This document shows, piece after piece, positions 51,756-59,639 of a DNA stretch of 64,000 nt. The stretch's first letter is position 1; the number at the start of each line of letters is the position of its first letter. Below the pieces are notes generated by a model that was not told where the DNA came from, did no database searches, and worked only from the letters and a program-made list of their open reading frames with translations. The stretch spans positions 1-64,000 of the forward strand of contig DATMPC010000110.1 in assembly GCA_035567895.1 (NCBI GenBank), in the 5' to 3' direction. A program made the position numbers and the translations under genes. Origin of the DNA: Terriglobales bacterium. Its GTDB lineage: Bacteria > Acidobacteriota > Terriglobia > Terriglobales > Acidobacteriaceae.

Positions 51756-52885
51756 AGGTACGTTTCATTGCATTAGCGGTTATCGTGACCTTGTTCGGCT
51801 GCGGCGGAGCTAAGGATCCAAAATCGCCGCAAGCCTCGTCACCGCAAATTGTGAATGTGGTCGCAGTGCAGTCGCAAACACTCGGTACAAAGGTGTCGCT
51901 GCCTGCTCAACTTACAGCGTACGAGGTTGTCGATCTCTATCCCAAGGTGACCGGATTCATTGAGCGCATCCCAGTAGATCGAGGCTCACACGTTCGCTCC
52001 GGGCAATTGATCGCACTGCTTTCCGCGCCTGAGCTCTTGGCACAGCGCAGTCAGGCTGAAGCCGCAGTGCAGAAAGCCCAGTCCGAGCTGGTCGCGGCAA
52101 ACGCCAAGCTCGCCTCCGACGAGGCAACCTACTCGCGTTTGAGGGAGGCAGCCAAGACGCCAGGTGTAGTAGCCGGTAACGACTTAGTCGTTGCCGAGCA
52201 AACCACGGCTGGCGACAAAGCGCAAGCAGAGGCAGCATCTAACAACGTTCGCGCTGCGCAAGACAGTCTTAAAGCTATCGGCCAACTAGAGTCGTACCTG
52301 AAGATCGAAGCTCCATTCGATGGAATTGTGACGCAGCGAAATTTGCATCCAGGAGCCTTGGTCGGTCCCTCCTCCGGATCGGGAAATCAACCAATCGTGC
52401 AAGTCGCAAACCTTGGCAGGCTTCGGCTAGTCGTTCCCGTGCCCGAGGCATATGCAGCCGGCGTTCGCAAACAACAGGAAGTGTCGTTCACTGTGTCCGA
52501 GTTTCCCGGGCAAACGTTTCATGCTCCCGTCGCGAGAGTCTCAAACGACCTGGACTTGAAGACAAGAACCATGCCCGTCGAACTCGAAGTTCGCAACGCG
52601 GATGAACGATTGACGCCAGGCAGCTTTGCGATGGTTCAGTGGCCCGTGCAGCGGTCTTACCCAACTCTGTTTGTTCCGTCCACGGCGGTAGCAACAGATT
52701 TGCAGCGAACATTTGTGGTGCGCGTAAGCAACGGAAAGACCGAATGGGTGGACGTTAAAACTGGCGTCACGAGTGGCGATCTTATCGAAGTCTTCGGCGA
52801 TTTGCATGCTGGGGACCAAATCGTCAGTCGTGGTACTGACGAACTAAAGCCGGGAACGACGGTCCAGGCAAGGCTGCCACACTAA
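51752..52885 (+). CDS. RND periplasmic adaptor lipoprotein
   Basis: 377 residues of the membrane-fusion-protein family. Signal peptide with lipobox Cys17 (VTLFGCGGA). A beta-barrel/lipoyl part (QLTAYEVVDLYPKVTGFIER, VDRGSHVRSGQLIALLSAPE), a coiled-coil hairpin (AEAAVQKAQSELVAANAKLA), then LKIEAPFDGIVTQRNLHPG completing the lipoyl half. It links the pump at 48591 with the TolC-like channel. Start overlaps the pump stop by four bases. Gene order channel-pump-adaptor is the reverse of the common order. Confidence 0.9.
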   Translation: MKVRFIALAVIVTLFGCGGAKDPKSPQASSPQIVNVVAVQSQTLGTKVSLPAQLTAYEVVDLYPKVTGFIERIPVDRGSHVRSGQLIALLSAPELLAQRSQAEAAVQKAQSELVAANAKLASDEATYSRLREAAKTPGVVAGNDLVVAEQTTAGDKAQAEAASNNVRAAQDSLKAIGQLESYLKIEAPFDGIVTQRNLHPGALVGPSSGSGNQPIVQVANLGRLRLVVPVPEAYAAGVRKQQEVSFTVSEFPGQTFHAPVARVSNDLDLKTRTMPVELEVRNADERLTPGSFAMVQWPVQRSYPTLFVPSTAVATDLQRTFVVRVSNGKTEWVDVKTGVTSGDLIEVFGDLHAGDQIVSRGTDELKPGTTVQARLPH

Positions 52886-52969
52886 TTTTTTCAGAACGAG
52901 ATCGGGCACTAGCTCTAGTTAAATTAGCGGAGTGTCAGATCGCTGCGCCCCATAAACTCTGGAGGCTTA

Positions 52970-53977
52970 ATGCGAAAACATCGGTCACTTCTCACCGCTT
53001 GCATGGTTCTCGGCGGAGCACTTGGAATTGCTGGCCAAACACCCGGACCGACATTGAAGAAAGTGACCGAATTTGGTTTGCCGGGACCGGCAGGCAAGCG
53101 ATTCGACTATTTGACCATCGACGCGGACGATCATTATCTGATTTCGGCGCACCTCGGAGCGGGGCAGACTTACGTTATCGATCTGCGCACAAACAAAGTT
53201 GTTGCAACTGTGACCGACACTCCCGGCGCAGAAGGCGTCGAGTATGTTCCCGAAACGAAAAAGTTCTACACCTCGAACGCCGGCGATAACACTATCGGGG
53301 TTGTTGATTTGCGCCAGATGAAGGTCATTAAGAAGCTGCGTACGGAGAGGAAGCCCGATGGCAGTGCTTACGCAGCGCCCTTTCACAAACTCTACGTTTC
53401 TGACGAGCGCGGCAAAGCTGAAGCAATTGTGGATGTGACGAAAGATGAAATCGTGAAGACGCTGCATTTCGACAGCGAAACAGGCATGCCCCAGTACGAT
53501 CCGGTTGCGCGCAAGGTATACGTGAACTTGCAGGATCAGAACATTTTCGCTGTTATCGATCCGGCGACAGATGAGGTAATTGGGCGGTATCCGGTTGGCC
53601 GGTGCAAGGGAAACCATGGCATGACGCTAGATCCTGAGCATCACCGCGCGTTTCTATCCTGCGAAGAGAATAATCTGATGACGGTTTTTGATCTCGATAA
53701 ACATGAACCCATTGCCTTCCTGCCGTTAGCCGATGGGCCGGACGTGATCAAATTCGATCCCGGCCTTGGCCGAGTCTATGCCGCGTGCTATAGCGGAGCC
53801 ATTTCAGTTTTTCACCAAGACGATCCGAATCATTATCGGAAGATCGAGGATTTCAAGGTGCAACATGCCGTGCACAGCCTGGCGGTAGATCTTGAGACAC
53901 ATCGTGTCTATACGCCAGAACAGGAAGAGGATGGGAAGCCGGTTGCGCGAATGGTCGTGTACGAAGCAGTAAAGTAG
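52970..53977 (+). CDS. Exported YncE-like seven-bladed beta-propeller
   Basis: 335 residues; signal peptide about 1-21 (LLTACMVLGGALGIAGQ). Repeated blades FDYLTIDADDHYLISAHLGA, VYVNLQDQNIFAVIDPATDE and VYAACYSGAISVFHQDD match the YVTN/YncE propeller family, which has no catalytic residues. Good TGGAGG site eight bases before the ATG. Placed 84 bases after the efflux operon on the same strand; a link to it is possible but untested. Confidence 0.8.
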   Translation: MRKHRSLLTACMVLGGALGIAGQTPGPTLKKVTEFGLPGPAGKRFDYLTIDADDHYLISAHLGAGQTYVIDLRTNKVVATVTDTPGAEGVEYVPETKKFYTSNAGDNTIGVVDLRQMKVIKKLRTERKPDGSAYAAPFHKLYVSDERGKAEAIVDVTKDEIVKTLHFDSETGMPQYDPVARKVYVNLQDQNIFAVIDPATDEVIGRYPVGRCKGNHGMTLDPEHHRAFLSCEENNLMTVFDLDKHEPIAFLPLADGPDVIKFDPGLGRVYAACYSGAISVFHQDDPNHYRKIEDFKVQHAVHSLAVDLETHRVYTPEQEEDGKPVARMVVYEAVK

Positions 53978-54098
53978 TTCAGAATTCCAGGTTGTCTCTT
54001 TAAGACGCGGAGAAGAAGCCGAAATGAAGCTGTCCCCTTTTGGTCCTGAAAGTCGTTTTCACCACGGAGACACGGAGTCACGGAGAAAAACCTGAATG

Positions 54099-54225
54099 AA
54101 ACCACAAAGGACACGAAGGTTCACAAAGGAATTGCGCATTCAGGTGTTCCCCTCGTGTTCCTTCGTGTCCTTCGTGGTTTCATTTCGGCCGGGTGCCGCA
54201 CCCTTTGCGGGTTTAAAGGGTGCGT
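54099..54225. repeat. Inverted 22-base pair and CGCACCCTTT hairpin
   Basis: GAAACCACAAAGGACACGAAGG (54099-54120) and its inverse (54161-54182) differ at one position and form a stem over 40 bases. A CACGGAGACACGGAG stretch precedes it. Then CGCACCCTTT / AAAGGGTGCG (54198-54225) forms a 10-bp hairpin like that at 44661. Together they fill the gap between the YncE-like gene and the convergent oxidase. Confidence 0.75.
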
Positions 54226-54248
54226 GTGTTCAGGCCGTCCCTTTTTTA

Positions 54249-56108
54249 TCAGTTCCCAATAATCGGCGGCGCGGGAGCGCCTATCACGGTCAAATTGACG
54301 GTTGTGGTGTGCGAAGTTGCTCCGCTTACTCCTGTGACCGTTAGAGAGTAATTTCCCAGAGGCGTTAACAGGCCTGTATTGACAGTGAGCGTGCTCGAAC
54401 CGCTGCCTGACACCGGCTGCGGAGTGAAACTTGCCGCGCTGCCTTGCGGTAATCCGCTCACGTTCATGCTCACCGTTCCGGTGAATCCCGAAATGGGAGT
54501 AACTTTCACCGTGTAGGTTGTGCTTCCAGTAGCTACGACCGTCTGCGTCGCGGGGGATGCCGACAGCGAAAAATCTCCGATCGGAGCCGACGGCGATATC
54601 TGCACGAAGCTCGCGACCGACGGGACGCCGGCGGAATTCAACAGAAACAGCATGTAGTAGCCGGGAGGAGCGATATTGCCATTGGGCGGCGCGGTGACAC
54701 TCAACACACCATCGCCCGCTGTGAACGACATGCCGACGACTCTTTGCTCCATGTCGAATGCGTGAGTAACGGCTCCGGGCCGCATCAGCACGGCCGACGT
54801 AATGGACGCGGCATCTGGAGTCTGCACCTGAAATGTAGTTCCATATCCGATTGCCCAGGAAGGAACGCTGGTGATTGTGGGACGCGGCGCGAGTGAGCCG
54901 TCTGGAGCAAACAGGTAGGCGGGTGAATAAATCTCCATGTGGGTTTCGTAGGTTCCGCGCACTGGGTTCCCACCGGCAACAAAAACTCTGCCGTCGGGCA
55001 GCAATATCGCGATGGAATGGTAGAGCCGCGGAAAGACATTCTGACCGGCTGACGAGACGCTTCCTCCATCGGCGTCGAACAGATCGGCGTTCAAGCTCGC
55101 GGTGGCTGCGTCCTCATCATTGGTCGAACCGCCGACCGTGAGCACCTTGCCGGTCGGCAGAAGCGTGGCGTTCATCTCGATACGCGGTTGCGACATCGGA
55201 GGACCCCACTGCCACGCGGGCGTTGCCGCCGAAAGATCAATGATCTCGGTGGTAGCCGTTGCAGGGTTGCTGCCACCGAAGATCATGACGCGGGGCTGAT
55301 AGCCGTTTACAGGCGTGAGAGGCAGCAGCACGGAAGAACCGTAAGTGCGTCCTGCGGAATAGTTGGTAGTGGCCACAAAGGACCAATCGTGACTGGTTGA
55401 GTCGAACAGCATCGACCCGTTGGTTGGTCCGGAATAGAAGACGTTTCCATTGGGCAGCAAGTGCAGGCGCGGATATAAAGGAGGAGTCCAGCCGGACGGA
55501 TACTCCTGACTCCAGCCTGATCCAACGGTGTATATCTCCACAGCGGTATTGGTTGGGCCGGATTCGTTGAGACCCGAAAAGGCCATGACCGTACCATTGC
55601 CTAACGTCGTGGCGGTCGGGTACCAGCGTCCGTGGGCCATGCTCTCGAGGTCAGTAAATTGTCCTGTGGATGGATCGTAGGCTGCAGTCTTCGCATATCC
55701 ACGGAATGGGTCGTAGGCCAGATTGCCACCGACAACGAATGGCCGTCCGTCGGACAAGATGACCATGCCGTTGCAAAACATGTCCCACGCCACGGGTTGA
55801 GTTGTCACGGTGCCGGTCGCCGGATCCCATATACCTGCTTGATAGTTTGTGTTTGAGGGCAGATTGCCTGAGCCCGAAACAACCAGCACCTTGCCGGTAC
55901 GAAGGAGTGCGACGTGAACTGGATTGATCGGCATGGTCGAGGGAAGTGTCTGCCATTGTCCAAAGACGTTGGCTTGCGCAAGGGCCGGTTCTCCCGCGAA
56001 GAGCAACGAGAGCAGCACAAGCGACACTGCTGCGCAGTTGGTGAAGATACGCTGGACCGAATCGTTGCCCAGCTTCTGCATTGCAAGTGCTCGGATGTAG
56101 TTCAGCAT
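54249..56108 (-). CDS. Secreted copper-radical oxidase, galactose oxidase-like
   Basis: 619 residues. Signal region up to about residue 45; then a seven-bladed kelch-type propeller (VHVALLRTGKVLVVSGSGN) and a DUF1929 C-terminal part. The catalytic set is complete: Cys112 (WDMFCNG) facing Tyr163 (GRWYPT) for the thioether radical, Tyr363-His364 (RLYHSIAILLPDG) and His449 (VTHAFDMEQ) for copper. A further Ig-like domain ends the protein (FSLSASPATQTVVATGSTTY). It should oxidise alcohols or aldehydes with oxygen, giving hydrogen peroxide. ATG 56108 has a GGGGGA site; the longer start is rejected. Bacterial members are rarely characterised. Confidence 0.86.
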   Translation of the reverse strand: MLNYIRALAMQKLGNDSVQRIFTNCAAVSLVLLSLLFAGEPALAQANVFGQWQTLPSTMPINPVHVALLRTGKVLVVSGSGNLPSNTNYQAGIWDPATGTVTTQPVAWDMFCNGMVILSDGRPFVVGGNLAYDPFRGYAKTAAYDPSTGQFTDLESMAHGRWYPTATTLGNGTVMAFSGLNESGPTNTAVEIYTVGSGWSQEYPSGWTPPLYPRLHLLPNGNVFYSGPTNGSMLFDSTSHDWSFVATTNYSAGRTYGSSVLLPLTPVNGYQPRVMIFGGSNPATATTEIIDLSAATPAWQWGPPMSQPRIEMNATLLPTGKVLTVGGSTNDEDAATASLNADLFDADGGSVSSAGQNVFPRLYHSIAILLPDGRVFVAGGNPVRGTYETHMEIYSPAYLFAPDGSLAPRPTITSVPSWAIGYGTTFQVQTPDAASITSAVLMRPGAVTHAFDMEQRVVGMSFTAGDGVLSVTAPPNGNIAPPGYYMLFLLNSAGVPSVASFVQISPSAPIGDFSLSASPATQTVVATGSTTYTVKVTPISGFTGTVSMNVSGLPQGSAASFTPQPVSGSGSSTLTVNTGLLTPLGNYSLTVTGVSGATSHTTTVNLTVIGAPAPPIIGN

Positions 56109-56733
56109 CAATTCCCCCAACAAGAAGCGGACATCAGGAGGTCTGCTGACAGGGCCTTAAACGAACGAAGACATGTCGAAGTCCGGAGACCGTTGCCGTG
56201 CCCTCAGAGCTGACTGCACACACGAAGAGGGTGCCGAGATCATCCGCTCATGGCCTGGTTTGCACGATAGAGTCCAAGGCCGATTGATGGCAGACCGTCT
56301 CTTGGGCAATCCGGTCGGAGAAGAGGTAAGTGACGGAATGCACAGGTTTTCTGGGCAAACGGCGGATTCGAAACAGGAGCTGCAGATTCAGTTTCGGGTG
56401 CGTTTTTGGGAAAAAGTGAAAGAAAGGTTTTTCACGTGAAAATATTTTCACCCTGGTCGCAGCCATCGAAGACCCACCCTCAGCCCAGCAACAAACAGCC
56501 AGAACCAACCACATGATCCTTCGACAGGCTCAGGATGACAAGAGTTGCTGGGGACCCCGGACTGCCCTCACCCCAGCAACAACAGCGAGTTGCTGGGGAC
56601 CCCGACTGCGCGTAGTGAAGCGGACGCTCGGAAGAAGAGCAATTTTGCAGTCGCTTTGCGCGTTGCGCTCGGCTCCAGCCCCCAAGTTTGGCGCAGGCTC
56701 AGGCAACTACGAAGCTGGACTTAGCGAATGTCG
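56109..56733. other. 625-base gap with hairpins and dispersed elements
   Basis: No credible gene. It contains a TCCTTCGACAGGCTCAGGAT element (56517-56536), a 10-bp hairpin GTTGCTGGGG / CCCCAGCAAC (56544-56580) and a second copy of GAGTTGCTGGGGACCCCG (56587-56604). Confidence 0.6.
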
Positions 56734-57072
56734 CTACTCTGAGAATGTCATAATCGGCCGGACTTCAATCGAACCGAAGCGCGCCGCCGGGATCTTGGCT
56801 GCTACCTTCATGGCCTCGTCGATATGGTTCGCTTCCACGAGGTAAAAGCCCCCGAGCTGCTCCTTGGTTTCGGCGAATGGTCCATCCGTATTCGTAGCCG
56901 TGCCATTTCGCACGCGAACCGTCTTTGCCGTGCTCGTCGGCTGCAAAGCATTGCCGCCTTTGATGTTCGTTGCGAGCTCCTTACTCAGCGCCCGATACTC
57001 CTGGATCTCAGCCTTCTCGTAGCCCTGGCTGAAGCGTTTTTCGTTTTCATAAATCAGCAGCAGATATTGCAC
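56734..57072 (-). CDS. YCII-related (DGPF-type) protein
   Basis: 112 residues starting at GTG 57072 behind a GAGGAAGGAAG purine stretch; a longer in-frame start is rejected. Small alpha/beta barrel-like fold, VQYLLLIYENEKRF with the diagnostic TNTDGPFAETKEQLGGFYLV. DGPF proteins are typically coded beside ECF42 sigma factors. The start lies 26 bases inside the end of the sigma-like gene, so the two are translationally linked. Enzyme activity is not known. Confidence 0.82.
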   Translation of the reverse strand: MQYLLLIYENEKRFSQGYEKAEIQEYRALSKELATNIKGGNALQPTSTAKTVRVRNGTATNTDGPFAETKEQLGGFYLVEANHIDEAMKVAAKIPAARFGSIEVRPIMTFSE

Positions 57073-57628
57073 GGACTTCCTTCCTCCTCGTTGGGGTTTC
57101 AATAGAAAAGCCCTGTTCCGCGAGATGCTCCAGCGCCAGAGTTCGCGTGGATACTATCTCCCTCCGCGACTTGTTCAGGAGAACTGAGCACTCATGGTCG
57201 GAGTAGCCCTCGAGGAGTGACATGACGAACACGAAGCGCTCGAGTGGCTGAAGTTGAATGACGGCTGCAAGAGGGCCATCAACCAAGTTCCAGTCACTTG
57301 GTGCGAGAGCTGTCGAGGCCGGTAGATTCGCGCCTCCCGGAGAAAAGACAGCCCGAATCGCGTTCATGATGATCGACCGACGGCTCCACGCGTAGGCCCA
57401 ATCCCTGAATACCGGATTTCCGTTGATGCAGTCGTCGAGACCGGCAACGAAGCACCGCTCCGCCTGTTCGGAATCTGCCGTCAGAAAAAGCGAAAGCGCG
57501 TACAGTCCGCGCATGCCTTCTATAAAGAGCTGGCGAAAGTCGCTCGCGGTCGTGTAGCCGGCCGGGGCTTTGGCCCCCGTTCTATTCCTATCTAAGCTAC
57601 GCACTTCTCCCACCCATCCCACTTTCAA
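57047..57628 (-). CDS. Degenerate ECF sigma-like protein
   Basis: 193 residues. The N-terminal half resembles sigma region 2 (FIEGMRGLYALSLFLTADSE, then AERCFVAGLDDCINGNPVFR and RRSIIMNAIRAVF) and the C-terminal half region 4 (LQPLERFVFVMSLLEGYSDH, ECSVLLNKSRREIVSTRTLA). Key DNA- and core-binding positions have drifted: the usual DxxQ-FL-W pattern is not kept. It may be a sigma-derived regulator rather than an active sigma factor. Neighbour DGPF gene suggests descent from the ECF42 type but without its long C-terminal extension. TTG start uncertain. Confidence 0.66.
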   Translation of the reverse strand: MKVGWVGEVRSLDRNRTGAKAPAGYTTASDFRQLFIEGMRGLYALSLFLTADSEQAERCFVAGLDDCINGNPVFRDWAYAWSRRSIIMNAIRAVFSPGGANLPASTALAPSDWNLVDGPLAAVIQLQPLERFVFVMSLLEGYSDHECSVLLNKSRREIVSTRTLALEHLAEQGFSIETPTRRKEVRAISAADL

Positions 57629-58203
57629 GCTCCTCTGTCCCTATCCACAGTTCGTCACTGGTAGAACGTTCGGGAGCAGCGAAAATCGACATATCTCACT
57701 TTCGAGGCTGCATTGGATCTAACTTATGTTGGATACGGAACCAGCTCAATAGATTCAGGGTTAACTGAGACTTAATTGCGTCTAAACGGCTAACGCGAGC
57801 TGGTTCAGCTACTTGAGGGACGATCTTGCGAAGTCTTTCGATCCGCTGGGCTCGAATCCAGTGAGCGAATCGGGGAGTCCAGATCTTCGGATGGTCCTTG
57901 TCTCTCCGTAGTTTTGGTGGTACCACGGGAGTTGTGGGTGGTGGTCAAACGGAATCAGTTGCTCGTTATTGGGAATCTGGAGGACAGGCAGCAGAGCCGG
58001 GCGGAGCAAGCGAACAACTTCCCTGCTATTCCCTGCTAATTCCCTGGCCGGTTACGAATCACCTGTGTTCATGCGGCTTTCGCAATCAGAGATTTTGCCC
58101 ACGGGAAAAATTCCCTGCTGTTTTCCCTGAGCAGGGAAATGCTCTGCAATCACTACGTGAGTGACTCGCGCTCATGAACAGGCACGATGAACCAGATAGA
58201 TCC
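57629..58203. other. 575-base gap with CAG(N)GAA repeat cluster 3
   Basis: Reverse-strand units CAGGGAATT, GCAGGGAAT and GCAGGGAAG lie at 58017-58050, and CAGGGAAAACAG with GCAGGGAATTTT at 58105-58140. The rest, including a 76-residue reverse ORF at 57696-57926, shows no ribosome site or recognisable domain. Confidence 0.55.
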
Positions 58204-59169
58204 TTAACCCCGCGTCTTAGCTATCTCAGGCGCTTCGCCCTGATCCTTCGCGTCGTCCTTCTCCGGCTCCGGTGCTGGAATGTGTTGCGGTTGGAGATGG
58301 TACTTAATCAGGCCCTCTTTCAATAGCTCGAATCCTTCTTCCGGCGTGTCGACGTAGCAGAAGAGTTCCTTGTCCTCGGGGGAGATGGTTCCGGTCTCAA
58401 CCAGTGCGTCTAGGTTGAGGACTCGATTCCAATAATCCCTGCCATAAATCAGCACGATGATCTTCTTTGCGAGCTTTTCTGTCTGCGCAAGAGTCAGGAT
58501 CTCGAAAAGTTCGTCGAGCGTACCGAAACCGCCGGGGAATATCACCAAGGCTTTGGCGAGATACGCAAACCAGTACTTGCGCATGAAGAAGTAATGGAAC
58601 TCGAAGTTGAGCTCCGGAGTGATGTACCGGTTTGGGAACTGCTCGAAAGGCAGTCGGATATTGAGACCAATGGTCTTCCCCCCGGCCTCGCTTGCTCCCA
58701 GATTGGCAGCTTCCATGATTCCCGGACCGCCGCCCGACGTCACGACGAAGCGATGACGCTTCGAGTGCAACTTCATCGACCATTTCGTGAGAAGAAATGC
58801 GAGACGGCGAGCCTCCTCGTAGTACCGTGCCATCTCCACTGCTGCCTGAGCACGTTTCAGCTTCAGAGAATTTTCGCGGCCATGTAGCGCGCCATCGAGC
58901 GTAGCTGGCTGTTCGCTTTCCGGAGCGGGAATCGCTGACCCCGGCTTTTGCAGGAGCTGCAGCTCGGTTTGCGCCAAAGAGAGGTTCGCGAATCGCGCCG
59001 AACCGAAGAAGACCACCGTGTCCTGAATGCGCTCGCGCCGAAAGCGGGCAAGTGGCTCCTGATATTCGGCCAGGATGCGCAACCCACGCCCTTCAGGGCT
59101 GTTTAAGAATTGCTGGTTTTCGTAAGCGAGAGGTGCTTTCGCGAGTATGGGTTTCTCGTGTTGTGCCAT
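58204..59169 (-). CDS. LOG-family protein
   Basis: 321 residues. The Rossmann-like LOG fold, with FVVTSGGGPGIMEAANLGAS at about 141-160 and the phosphoribohydrolase motif PGGFGTLDE at 212-220. The family removes ribose phosphate from nucleotides such as cytokinin ribotides or AMP; the biological substrate here is not known. N-terminal and C-terminal extensions (about 45 and 30 residues, the latter Asp/Glu-rich) lie outside the core fold. Confidence 0.85.
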   Translation of the reverse strand: MAQHEKPILAKAPLAYENQQFLNSPEGRGLRILAEYQEPLARFRRERIQDTVVFFGSARFANLSLAQTELQLLQKPGSAIPAPESEQPATLDGALHGRENSLKLKRAQAAVEMARYYEEARRLAFLLTKWSMKLHSKRHRFVVTSGGGPGIMEAANLGASEAGGKTIGLNIRLPFEQFPNRYITPELNFEFHYFFMRKYWFAYLAKALVIFPGGFGTLDELFEILTLAQTEKLAKKIIVLIYGRDYWNRVLNLDALVETGTISPEDKELFCYVDTPEEGFELLKEGLIKYHLQPQHIPAPEPEKDDAKDQGEAPEIAKTRG

Positions 59170-59236
59170 GAGTAAAAAAGGTGGCCTTTATCTGGATTCA
59201 AGATTACAGGAGCGGAAGCGGCGATGCAGGGCCGGA

Positions 59237-59620
59237 TCAGCGCCGGTCCCGGTAGTGCACAGCTTCAGAGATGCCGATCCACAGGTCGAGTAGGCCTAGT
59301 CCGGTGGCCAATCCGCGAATAAATCCAGTTCCGAGGAACCAACGGAGGCCCGGAAAGTCATTCACCAGACCATTTTCGGTCCACGCCGGTAACCAGGGGA
59401 GAACGCAGAGCACAAGCCCAACCCAGAGACAAAAGATTACCGTACTAACGAGAAAAAAACGTTGCATCCACACCGGTGGAGGCGGCTCGCCGGACTTGGG
59501 CGGCGTAAGGAGCGCAGTGGCGGAGACGTGAGTCTCATAATCCATGGGCCTGTCCCGCTCAGATGCAGGATCGGGCTCATCGTGAGCTGGAAACCTCAGC
59601 CTCTTGGATTGAACATCCAT
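59237..59620 (-). CDS. Small membrane protein, unknown
   Basis: 127 residues. An N-terminal hydrophilic 50 residues, one strong membrane segment (FFLVSTVIFCLWVGLVLCVL), and a second weaker one in the C-terminal half (FIRGLATGLGLLDLWIGISE). Nothing recognised. Same strand and 67 bases after the LOG gene's upstream neighbour; may be part of a loose cluster with the TPR gene. Confidence 0.62.
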   Translation of the reverse strand: MDVQSKRLRFPAHDEPDPASERDRPMDYETHVSATALLTPPKSGEPPPPVWMQRFFLVSTVIFCLWVGLVLCVLPWLPAWTENGLVNDFPGLRWFLGTGFIRGLATGLGLLDLWIGISEAVHYRDRR

Positions 59621-59639
59621 CTGAGTCGATTGTAGAGCA

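Noticed and set aside
57696-57926. Reverse ORF of 76 residues
   Set aside because: No ribosome site, no hydrophobic or domain pattern, and lies in a repeat-bearing gap.
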